Of a stretch of DNA of 64,000 nucleotides, positions 17,731 through 25,240 are shown piece by piece (the first letter of the stretch is position 1; every line of letters starts with the position of its first letter). The stretch lies in contig DDYW01000058.1 of assembly GCA_002348185.1 (NCBI GenBank), positions 5,085 through 69,084 of the forward strand. The letters are read 5' to 3'. This stretch comes from Candidatus Hydrogenedentes bacterium UBA2224 (GTDB lineage: Bacteria > Hydrogenedentota > Hydrogenedentia > Hydrogenedentales > SLHB01). The translations under genes were made by a program, and so were the position numbers. Below the pieces are notes generated by a model. That model searched no databases. It saw nothing but the letters and a program-made list of their open reading frames with translations, and was not told the origin of the DNA.

Positions 17731-18620
17731 CCCGGATAGAACGGAGAAATCTGCGCAACGGCATTCTGTTCGCGCTGCCCTACCTCATCGGCGGCACGGT
17801 ATTCATGGTGTATCCGCTGGTGATGAGCGTGTACTACAGCCTGTGCCACTATAACATCATCACCCCCGCTACGTTTGCGGGTCTGGACAACTACCGGGTG
17901 CTGTTTTCCCATGATGAGGTGTTCTGGAAGTCGGTCTACAACACGCTCTATTTCACGGCATTTTCGGTGCCGCTGAGCCTGATCCTGGCCATCGGCCTGG
18001 CGGTGCTGCTGAACCAGGCGGTGAAAGGGCTGTCCGTGTTCCGCACCGTTTTCTTTCTGCCGACCATCGTGCCGATCGTGGCGTCGGCGGTGCTCTGGCT
18101 GTGGGTGCTGAATCCCGAGAGCGGCCTCATCAACGGCATGCTGCGCGCTTTCCTGCATATCGAAGGGCCCGGATGGATTGCGGACGTTCAGTGGTCGAAA
18201 CCATCGCTGATCCTGATGAGCCTGTGGGCGGTGGGCGGTCCGATGGTGATCTTTCTGGCGGGCCTGGCGGACGTGCCGGCGGTCTTGTACGAGGCGGCGG
18301 AAATTGACGGCGCGGGCCCCTGGCAGAAGTTCCGCAACGTGACCCTGCCCATGCTGACGCCAACAATCCTGTTCAACCTGGTGATGGGGCTGATCGCGGC
18401 GTTTCAGTATTTCACGCAGGTCTATGTGATGACCGCGGGCAAGGGCACGCCCGCCGACAGCACCATGTTCTACGCCCTGTACCTCTACCGCAACTCGTTC
18501 GTCTACCTGAAGATGGGCTACGCCTCGGCGATGGCCCTGCTGCTCTTCCTGGTGATTCTGGCGGCCACCGCCGGCGTGCTGGCCTCGTCGAAACGATGGG
18601 TGCATTACCATGGCGAGTAA
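17727..18620 (+). CDS. ABC sugar transporter permease (MalF/UgpA type)
   Basis: A 297-residue inner-membrane protein with six hydrophobic segments, starting with a short cytoplasmic MTRIERRNLRNGILFALPYL. The EAA loop that contacts the ATPase is LYEAAEIDGAGPWQKFRNVTLPML, near residues 191-214. The ATG overlaps the preceding binding-protein stop by four bases, and the gene overlaps the next permease by 11 bases. No ATPase gene occurs in this operon, as in many carbohydrate importers that share one MsmK/MalK-type ATPase encoded elsewhere. Confidence 0.95.
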   Translation: MTRIERRNLRNGILFALPYLIGGTVFMVYPLVMSVYYSLCHYNIITPATFAGLDNYRVLFSHDEVFWKSVYNTLYFTAFSVPLSLILAIGLAVLLNQAVKGLSVFRTVFFLPTIVPIVASAVLWLWVLNPESGLINGMLRAFLHIEGPGWIADVQWSKPSLILMSLWAVGGPMVIFLAGLADVPAVLYEAAEIDGAGPWQKFRNVTLPMLTPTILFNLVMGLIAAFQYFTQVYVMTAGKGTPADSTMFYALYLYRNSFVYLKMGYASAMALLLFLVILAATAGVLASSKRWVHYHGE

Positions 18621-19602
18621 GACGCTTCAGACACTCCTCGTCTACGCCGTGCTGCTGGCCTTGTCGGCGGTGTTCATCTCGCCGTTCCTGTGGATGCTCT
18701 CGACTTCGCTGAAACACGAGTCGCGCATCTTCCCAAAACCCGGCGAGCCCCCGCAATGGATTCCTACCACCGCGCGCGTCGACGCCGAGGGCCGTCCCCT
18801 AGTCATCTACGAGGGCCGGGAAGGCGTCGACCTGGGACCCGACGAAATGGGCCGCCATGTGCTCCGGTTCGGCGCCACGGAGGTGACCGCGTGGCCCGGA
18901 GATTTCGAGGTGCGGCAGCGGTCCGGGCTTCACTGGCAGAACTACGCCGACGCCTTCCACAAGATGGCATTCTGGCAGAATCTGCGCAACACGCTGTTCA
19001 TCTGCGTGACGGTGGTGCTCGGCACGCTGGTCTCGTGTTCCCTGGTGGCTTACAGCTTCGCCCGGATCCCCTGGCCGGGGCGCGACACGGTGTTCATACT
19101 GGTCCTGGCGACCATGATGCTGCCGTACCAGGTCACGCTGATCCCGCTTTTCGCCCTGTACCGCGAGCTGGGCTGGGTCGGGACGTTCAAACCGCTCATT
19201 CTTCCGGCGTTTTTCGGCACGCCGTTCTACATCTTCCTGCTGCGTCAGTTTTTCCTGGGGGTGCCCCAGGATCTGAGCGCATCGGCCCGCATCGACGGCT
19301 GCAACGAGTTCGGCATCTACCTGTTCATCATGCTGCCGCTCTCGAAACCCGCTCTGGCCACCACGGCGCTGTTCATGTTTTTGTTTCAATGGGCCGACTT
19401 TCTGAGTCCGCTTGTATACCTTCAGGACGACCGCCAATACACGCTGGCGATCGCGCTCCAGCAGTTTCAGAGCCACCATGAAAGCGCCTGGGGACCGCTC
19501 ATGGCGATGTCCAGCGTGATTACCATCCCCATCATCTTCCTGTTTTTCCTGACCCAGCGCACCTTCATCCAGGGCATCACCCTGACGGGCCTCAAGGGGT
19601 GA
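18610..19602 (+). CDS. ABC sugar transporter permease (MalG/UgpE type) with enlarged first external loop
   Basis: A 330-residue inner-membrane permease. The EAA loop reads LSASARIDGCNEFGIYLFIMLPL around 227-249. Between the first segment (LLALSAVFISPFLWMLSTSLK) and the second, the periplasmic loop is about 45-50 residues longer than in usual MalG proteins and contains a charged stretch including ARVDAEGRPLVIYEGREGVD. The second importer in this window has an even longer insert at the same place. It overlaps the upstream permease and is followed 19 bp later by the phosphatase gene. Confidence 0.94.
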   Translation: MASKTLQTLLVYAVLLALSAVFISPFLWMLSTSLKHESRIFPKPGEPPQWIPTTARVDAEGRPLVIYEGREGVDLGPDEMGRHVLRFGATEVTAWPGDFEVRQRSGLHWQNYADAFHKMAFWQNLRNTLFICVTVVLGTLVSCSLVAYSFARIPWPGRDTVFILVLATMMLPYQVTLIPLFALYRELGWVGTFKPLILPAFFGTPFYIFLLRQFFLGVPQDLSASARIDGCNEFGIYLFIMLPLSKPALATTALFMFLFQWADFLSPLVYLQDDRQYTLAIALQQFQSHHESAWGPLMAMSSVITIPIIFLFFLTQRTFIQGITLTGLKG

Positions 19603-19621
19603 CGCCGCCCGAGGAGCTGAG

Positions 19622-20413
19622 ATGACCGAAATTGAATTAATTGCCCATGCCCTCGAAACGCTCGGCCCGTACGTGATGGAGCGCCGGGCTGACCGGGAGC
19701 ATCTCGGCATTTCCTCGAAAAGCCACGCGAACGATTTGCTCACCGAGGTGGACATCGAAACCCAGCGCCGGATCGTCGCCCTGATCGGTGCGGCCTTTCC
19801 GGGCGACGCGATTGTCGGCGAAGAAGAGGGCTATGCCCGGTACCCCGATGAGCCCGGCGCGCGCGCCTGGATCATCGACCCCATCGACGGCACGCAGAAC
19901 TTCGTCCGCTCGCTCCTGCCCGAATTCGGGATTTCCATCGCGTTTGCCCGGGGCAATGAGCTCCTGGCGGGCGGGGTGGCCTTCCCGGGCACGGGAGACG
20001 TATTTCTTGCGGAACGGGGCGCTGGCGCGTCGCGGAACGGCCGTCCGATCCGCGTCTCGGCGGTTGCGTCGCTCGCCCTGGCCCGCGTTGAGCTCGATTT
20101 TGACGGCCCGCCCAAGCGCCAGCCCACCCTCGACCGGGCCCGGGCCCTCCTGCTGAACGGGGGCCAGGTCCGATGCCACTGTGCGGCGGTCCTGGGTTTG
20201 TGCTCGATCGCGTCCGGCGACGCCGACGCCTACGTGCACGTATCGCTGCGTCCGTGGGATTACGCGGCGGGCCTCCTGCTTGCGGAAGAGGCCGGAGGCG
20301 CCTCATCCGACCTGAGCGGCCATCCAGTGCGGGTGTTCGGCGAAAACGACGGCCTTCTCGTCAGCAACGGCCGCATTCACGAGGAATTGCTGACGCATTT
20401 GCGCCGGGCGTGA
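19622..20413 (+). CDS. Inositol monophosphatase family phosphatase
   Basis: A 263-residue metal-dependent phosphatase. The family motifs are present: LTEVDIETQRRI around 40-51, GEEEG at 66-70, DPIDGTQNF at 86-94 (both metal-binding aspartates), and the C-terminal RPWDYAAGLLLAEEAGG, whose WDxAAG aspartate completes the site. Substrates could be inositol, histidinol or another sugar-alcohol phosphate. It sits 19 bp behind the two permeases with a GAGGAGCTGAG site (SD for the ATG at 19622), so it may dephosphorylate a product of the imported sugar; this is inference from the operon. Confidence 0.9.
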   Translation: MTEIELIAHALETLGPYVMERRADREHLGISSKSHANDLLTEVDIETQRRIVALIGAAFPGDAIVGEEEGYARYPDEPGARAWIIDPIDGTQNFVRSLLPEFGISIAFARGNELLAGGVAFPGTGDVFLAERGAGASRNGRPIRVSAVASLALARVELDFDGPPKRQPTLDRARALLLNGGQVRCHCAAVLGLCSIASGDADAYVHVSLRPWDYAAGLLLAEEAGGASSDLSGHPVRVFGENDGLLVSNGRIHEELLTHLRRA

Positions 20414-20540
20414 GGAGACATTTCCCCACCAATCTCCGGCTAACGCGAAGGCAGATTGCGCAGACGCTTGCGCCGTCGGGCACTGGAGCTTCTGTCGGCT
20501 CACCCGCGTCGTGAAACAAGAGACCATTCTGCCCTCCGGA

Positions 20541-20737
20541 GCGCCGAAGGCGCGATAACATACCAGCCCAGCCCGCAGGGCTGGGTACAGGCGTTCCCAC
20601 ATCTCTTCCGGTCTGAAGGACCGGCACATACAGACCTCGGAGGCACATGTCGCGGGCTTTCAGCCCTTCCCTTGTTTGGGACATTCGTTTTCCTGGCCCT
20701 TCAGGCCAGGCTGGTATGTACCGCGCCGTTGGCGCGG
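20541..20737. repeat. Cluster of six short hairpins, mostly with three-base loops
   Basis: Stem-loops at 20541-20553 (loop GAA), 20567-20585 (GCA), 20608-20624 (GAA), 20654-20666 (TTC), 20692-20710 (CTTCA) and 20721-20737 (GTT). Stems are 5-8 bp, perfect or with a single wobble, and differ entirely in sequence. The same architecture occurs at 39812-40339 and 55712-55791. They do not look like terminators, because no T-run follows. Confidence 0.75.
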
Positions 20738-20759
20738 CGGAAAGGCGCGCGAGGCGGAC

Positions 20760-20939
20760 GGTATGGACGGTATGGACGGTATGGACGGTATGGACGGTAT
20801 GGACGGTATGGACGGTATGGACGGTATGGACGGTATGGACGGTATGGACGGTATGGACGGTATGGACGGTATGGACAATATGGACGGTATGGACAATATG
20901 GACGGTATGGACAATATGGATGGTATGGACAATATGGAT
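20760..20939. repeat. 9-bp minisatellite, 20 units
   Basis: Twenty uninterrupted 9-base units. Units 1-13 are identical (GGTATGGAC). From unit 14 on, AATATGGAC or AATATGGAT alternates strictly with GGTATGGAC to the end of the array. Every frame is open on both strands (Met-Asp-Gly repeats in one frame), which explains spurious reading frames. Copy number is expected to be unstable. Degenerate relatives lie at 14039-14083 and possibly 51484-51521. Confidence 0.95.
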
Positions 20940-21219
20940 GGGGATACCTGGGACAAAGAGTCCACCCCCGTCCACGCGGGCCGCGTGGCCACCCCCGCCA
21001 GGACAAGGCTGCGGAATTCACAATCCTTGTGCGGGGCGTGGTGTAGACATGGCTCCTATGGTCGCCGGGGTGAATCGCGGAGTTGGCGCGCCAGAGATCT
21101 GTGCAACCGCAGACCTCCGTGTGCTACCGTCTCCACCGGCATTGGCCTCGCGGAGATTTCCTCATTTTATCCGGCGATTCGGATTTCCTGGAAAGATCGC
21201 AAACGTTTCCCGGCATCGG

Positions 21220-21225
21220 TATAAT
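21220..21225 (+). promoter_or_regulatory. Candidate -10 box for the mtlD operon
   Basis: A perfect TATAAT at 21220-21225, 45 bases before the mtlD start. No good -35 box lies at 16-18 bases; an activator-dependent or extended type of promoter would be needed. Its position between the noncoding repeats and mtlD supports it. Confidence 0.45.
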
Positions 21226-21269
21226 CGGAGTCCCTTCATGCTTAAATCTGGAACTGGAAAGGAATACCT

Positions 21270-22457
21270 GTGAAACGGGCTCTGCAATTCGGGGCGGGGA
21301 ACATCGGCCGGGGGTTTCTCGGACAACTCTATTACGAATCGGGGTATGCGGCCACTTTCGTGGACGTGCTGGACGACGTGGTGCAGGCGCTCAATGAACG
21401 GGGGGAATACCCCCTGCGCATCGTCGACGAGACGCCGCAGACGCTCTGCATCCGCAACGCATCCGCGCTGCATGCCGGCGACGTCGAGGCCGTGGCGCAG
21501 GCCATGTGCGAGGCCGACCTGGCGGCGACGGCCGTAGGAGTGAACGTCCTGCCGAAGGTCGCGCCCACGATCGCCCGCGGCATCGAGAAACGCTTCGCGG
21601 ACCCGTCCGCGCCGCCGTTGAATTTCATTGTGTGCGAGAACCTCATCGGAGCGGGCCCGTTCCTGCGTGAAACGGTGCGGGGCCACCTGGCGCCGTCATT
21701 TCACGCGGTGCTGGACGAGAAGGTCGGGTTTGTAGAGGCCAGTATCGGGCGTATGGTGCCGATCATGACCGAGAAGGAGCGTGCCGAGGACCCCCTGTTG
21801 ATCTGCGTCGAGGCCTATTGCGAGCTTCCCGTCGACAAAGAGGCGTTCAAGGGCCCCATTCCCGAGCTGCGCAACCTGTTGCCCAAGGCCAACTTCGGGG
21901 CGTATGTCGAGCGCAAGCTTTTCGTGCATAACCTGAGCCACGCGAGCGCGGCCTATCTCGGCTACCTGCGCGGTCACGAGTACATCTGGCAGACCATGGA
22001 AGACGACCGGGTGCTGGCGGGGATGCGCGCGGCCACCGGCGAATCCTGCGAAGGGCTTGCGCGAAAATGGTTGCTGGACAAGGCGGAACTCGAAGCGCAC
22101 GCGGAAGATCTGGCCCGGCGCTACCGCAACCGGGCGTTGGGCGACCAGGTGCGGCGCATTGCCGCCGATCCGCTGCGCAAGCTCGGCCCGAACGACCGGC
22201 TCATCGGCGCGGGCCGCATGTGCATCGAGCAAGGCATTGCGCCTGAACACATTGCATTTGCAGCGGCCGCGGCAATGCGGTACGATCACCCCGCCGATGC
22301 TGCGGCCGGCCGGCTTCAATCCACGCGCGCGAAGGGTGGCGTCGAGGCCGTTTTGGAGGAGATTTGTAAACTGGACCCGGCGTCGGAGCTCGCCCGGCTC
22401 ATTCTGGAAGCCGGCGCACGCCTCCGGCAAGAAGGTTGGCTTGAACAGGACACATGA
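21270..22457 (+). CDS. mtlD: Mannitol-1-phosphate 5-dehydrogenase
   Basis: A 395-residue NAD-dependent enzyme that oxidises mannitol 1-phosphate to fructose 6-phosphate. The N-terminal Rossmann motif is FGAGNIGRGFLG at 7-18, followed by VDVLDDVVQALNERG. Other family blocks are NFIVCENLIGAG, VGFVEASIGRMVPIM and KLFVHNLSHASAAYLGYLRG, the last carrying the catalytic lysine region of the polyol dehydrogenase family. The start is a GTG at 21270 with AAAGGAA upstream. No mannitol PTS gene is in the window. The stop overlaps the next start (ATGA), coupling it to an acyltransferase, which is an unusual partner. Confidence 0.94.
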   Translation: MKRALQFGAGNIGRGFLGQLYYESGYAATFVDVLDDVVQALNERGEYPLRIVDETPQTLCIRNASALHAGDVEAVAQAMCEADLAATAVGVNVLPKVAPTIARGIEKRFADPSAPPLNFIVCENLIGAGPFLRETVRGHLAPSFHAVLDEKVGFVEASIGRMVPIMTEKERAEDPLLICVEAYCELPVDKEAFKGPIPELRNLLPKANFGAYVERKLFVHNLSHASAAYLGYLRGHEYIWQTMEDDRVLAGMRAATGESCEGLARKWLLDKAELEAHAEDLARRYRNRALGDQVRRIAADPLRKLGPNDRLIGAGRMCIEQGIAPEHIAFAAAAAMRYDHPADAAAGRLQSTRAKGGVEAVLEEICKLDPASELARLILEAGARLRQEGWLEQDT

Positions 22458-23809
22458 TGCACGAGATTAAACTCCCACAGCTCGGACAATCCGTTGAAGA
22501 AGCCTCCATCGTCGAATGGCGCAAGAAGGAAGGCGACCCCGTCAAGACGGGCGAAGTGCTGTTTACGGTGCAGACCGACAAGGCCGAGATCGAGTGCGAA
22601 TCCACGGCCGACGGCATGTTGCGCAAGATCCTCGTCGCCCCGGATGTCGAAGTGCCGGTCATGACCGTGGTCGCGCTGGTCGGCGAAGCCGGTGAGGCGT
22701 TGCCGGACCTCGCCCAGTACGGCGGGGCGGTGCCGGGGACGGCAGCCACTTCCGGCGCCCCGGCGGCTTCCGCGACGCCCGCTCCGAAAGCGGACGCCGT
22801 TCCGGTGCATGATGAAGTGTCCGCCGGACCGGCTCCCCATCCGGCGCCGGGCGGGTGGACGCCCGTGTCGCCCCGGGCGCGAAAACGCGCCGAGCAGCTC
22901 AAAGTTGACCCGGCATTTGCGCAGGGTTCGGGCGTGGGGGGCCGGGTCATGGAAGCGGACGTCGAGGCCTACGCAGCCCGGGTGGCGATCACGCCGACCG
23001 CGCGGAAAATCGCCCTGGACCACGCGCTGGACGTGTCGCGGGTCGAAGGCACGGGCCCGGGGGGCAAGATCACGAAGGCCGACGTGGAACAGGCCCTGGC
23101 GTCCCCGCGCGGGGGCGCGGCAGGGGCCGTGGCCGCGATGGTTTCCGGCAAAGTTCAGCGGGTGCCCCTCTCCCCCATGCGGCGCATCATCGCCGAGCGC
23201 ATGGCGGCGAGCAAGTTCAGCGCCCCACATTATTACATCACGGTCGAGGTCGACATGTCCGCGGCGATGGCATTCCGGCGCGGCTGCACGGATTTTAAAC
23301 CCTCCTTCAACGATCTGGTGCTGCGCGCGGCATCACTGGCCATCCAACAGCATCCGCAGGTGAATGCGCGCTGGGCGGGGGACGCCATCGAAGTGTCGGG
23401 CGACATCAACCTGGGCTTCGCGGTGGCGATGCCGACGGGTCTGATCGTGCCCGTCGTGCGTCAAGCGCAGACCAAGACCCTCAAAGACATCAGCCGGGTG
23501 TGCGGCGAACTGGCCGAGAAGGCCCGCACCGGCAAACTCCTGCCCGACGACTATTCGGGCAACACCTTTACGGTGTCCAATCTCGGCGCATTTGGCGTTG
23601 ATCAGTTCACGGCGATCATCAACCAGCCCGACAGCGCGATCCTGGCGGCCGGTCAGATCAAGGACCGGCCCGTGGTGATTGACGGCGGCATCCATGTGCG
23701 GCCGATCATGAAGATGACGCTGTCGAGCGACCACCGGGTGATCGACGGCGCGGTGGCGGCCCAGTTCATGAAGACGCTCAAAGACATCCTCGAAGACGCG
23801 AACTTTTAG
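22454..23809 (+). CDS. Dihydrolipoamide acyltransferase (E2) with two subunit-binding domains
   Basis: A 451-residue E2 of a 2-oxoacid dehydrogenase complex. Domains in order: lipoyl domain (residues 1-80, lipoyl lysine K43 in TDKAEIE), an Ala/Pro linker, two consecutive peripheral-subunit-binding domains (about 138-173 starting VSPRARKRAEQL, and 179-215 starting ITPTARKIALDH), a second linker, and the catalytic domain with HRVIDG at 427-432. Most E2 proteins carry one such binding domain. E3 (lpdA) follows directly, but no E1 gene is in the window, so pyruvate, branched-chain or acetoin specificity cannot be told. It overlaps mtlD by four bases. Confidence 0.93.
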   Translation: MMHEIKLPQLGQSVEEASIVEWRKKEGDPVKTGEVLFTVQTDKAEIECESTADGMLRKILVAPDVEVPVMTVVALVGEAGEALPDLAQYGGAVPGTAATSGAPAASATPAPKADAVPVHDEVSAGPAPHPAPGGWTPVSPRARKRAEQLKVDPAFAQGSGVGGRVMEADVEAYAARVAITPTARKIALDHALDVSRVEGTGPGGKITKADVEQALASPRGGAAGAVAAMVSGKVQRVPLSPMRRIIAERMAASKFSAPHYYITVEVDMSAAMAFRRGCTDFKPSFNDLVLRAASLAIQQHPQVNARWAGDAIEVSGDINLGFAVAMPTGLIVPVVRQAQTKTLKDISRVCGELAEKARTGKLLPDDYSGNTFTVSNLGAFGVDQFTAIINQPDSAILAAGQIKDRPVVIDGGIHVRPIMKMTLSSDHRVIDGAVAAQFMKTLKDILEDANF

Positions 23810-23823
23810 GGGGTAGCTCAGGA

Positions 23824-25224
23824 ATGATTACATGCGATGTGGCCGTGCTTGGCGCCGGCCCCGGGGGATATGTGGCAGCGATCCGTGCGGCGCAACGGGG
23901 CGCGAAAACCGTCGTTGTCGAGCGCAACCAGGTGGGCGGCGTGTGCCTGAACTGGGGCTGCATTCCCACGAAGACGCTCATCCATACCGCGGAACTCTAC
24001 CGGAAAATGCAGGAGGCCGAGCGCTTCGGGCTGAAGGTCAAAGGCCTTTCCGTCGATATGAAAGGGCTGCTCAAGCACAAGGACAGCGTGATCAAGACCA
24101 ACCAGGACGGCATCAAGGCCTTGTTCAAGGCGCATGGCATCGAGCTGGTCAAGGGCAAGGCCGTGGTCGTAAAGCCGGGCGTCGTGCGCGCCGGGAAGGA
24201 AGAGATCCATGCGCGGGCGATCATTGTGGCGACGGGCAGCGCCCCCGCGCGCATCCCCGGGCTCGAGACGGACGGCGAACGCATTATCGGCAGCACCGAA
24301 GCCCTTGAGCTGGACGAGGTGCCGAAGCGGGTCGCCATCATCGGCGCGGGGGCCGTCGGCGCGGAATTCGCCTGCCTGTGGAACGCCCTGGGGGCCGAGG
24401 TGACCCTGATCGAGATGATGCCCAACGTGCTCCCGCTTGAAGACGAGGAACTGACCAAGCGCCTGGGCGCGGTGCTCAAAAAACGGGGCATTAACGTACT
24501 CACCGGGACCACCGTGAAGTCAATGACGCGCAAGGGCAGCACGGTCACCCTGGAACTGTCCGGCGCGAAAGAGGATTCCATCAAGGCGGATTACGTGCTG
24601 GTGGGCATTGGGGTGCGCTACAATTCGTCGCCCGTGACCGAGGAACCTTCCCTGGGGGTCAAGGTGACGCCGAGAGGCGCGATTGTGGTGGATGCGCGCA
24701 TGGAGACGAACATCCCGGGCATTTTTGCGATTGGCGACGTCACGGGCAAGACCATGCTGGCCCACGGGGCGTCGGCGGAAGCCATCGTCGCCGCGGAAAA
24801 CGCGACCGGCGGCAACCGGGTGATGGACTACCGCGTGGTACCGGCCTGCACCTTTACGCACCCGGAAGTCGCCAGCGTGGGGCTCACCGAGAAAGAGGCC
24901 GCCGCGACTGGGGCTTCGATCAAGATCGGGCGGTTCAGTTACCGGGCGAGCGGCCGGGCACACGCCATCGGCGAGACCGAGGGCCTGGTCAAAATCGTCG
25001 GGGACGCGTCGACGGGCGAGGTGCTGGGTGTCCATATCCTGGGCGCGGAAGCCGGCGAATTGATCGCGGCCGCGGCCATGGCGATGCAACTGGAGGCGAC
25101 GGCCGAGGCGATCGCCGATACGATTTTTACGCACCCCACGCTTTCGGAGACGATCAAGGAAGCCGCGGAAGATTTTCTTGGCGTTGGCATTCACACGCCG
25201 CCCAAGACCGTGAAACGAGGGTAA
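23824..25224 (+). CDS. lpdA: Dihydrolipoyl dehydrogenase (E3)
   Basis: A 466-residue FAD enzyme that reoxidises dihydrolipoyl groups with NAD. The FAD motif is VLGAGPGGYVAAIRAAQ at 8-24, the redox disulfide is C41/C46 in GGVCLNWGCIPTK, the NAD motif is IIGAGAVGAEFACLW near 176-190, and the active-site His-Glu pair is near the C-terminus in HPTLSETIKEAAED. Length is standard. The gene lies 14 bp after the E2 gene on the same strand, so the product very probably serves that complex. Confidence 0.96.
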   Translation: MITCDVAVLGAGPGGYVAAIRAAQRGAKTVVVERNQVGGVCLNWGCIPTKTLIHTAELYRKMQEAERFGLKVKGLSVDMKGLLKHKDSVIKTNQDGIKALFKAHGIELVKGKAVVVKPGVVRAGKEEIHARAIIVATGSAPARIPGLETDGERIIGSTEALELDEVPKRVAIIGAGAVGAEFACLWNALGAEVTLIEMMPNVLPLEDEELTKRLGAVLKKRGINVLTGTTVKSMTRKGSTVTLELSGAKEDSIKADYVLVGIGVRYNSSPVTEEPSLGVKVTPRGAIVVDARMETNIPGIFAIGDVTGKTMLAHGASAEAIVAAENATGGNRVMDYRVVPACTFTHPEVASVGLTEKEAAATGASIKIGRFSYRASGRAHAIGETEGLVKIVGDASTGEVLGVHILGAEAGELIAAAAMAMQLEATAEAIADTIFTHPTLSETIKEAAEDFLGVGIHTPPKTVKRG

Positions 25225-25240
25225 ATCCGGGAGGCCGCCT

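Larger units (their letters stand above)
20414..21269. other. 856-bp noncoding region with hairpin cluster, minisatellite and mtlD promoter
   Basis: No convincing gene. Open frames across 20647-21224 exist on both strands only because a 9-base repeat cannot create stops. Contents in order: about 125 bp of plain spacer, six short hairpins (20541-20737), a 20-unit tandem repeat (20760-20939), about 280 bp of unremarkable spacer, and a candidate -10 box for mtlD at 21220. Confidence 0.7.

Noticed and set aside
20760..20939. CRISPR array
   Set aside because: Units are 9 bp and contiguous with no unique spacers; no cas genes.
20647..21273. Proteins with Met-Asp-Gly or Trp-Thr-Val repeats
   Set aside because: Translations of a 9-bp minisatellite that is open in all six frames; no SD and no domain outside the repeat.
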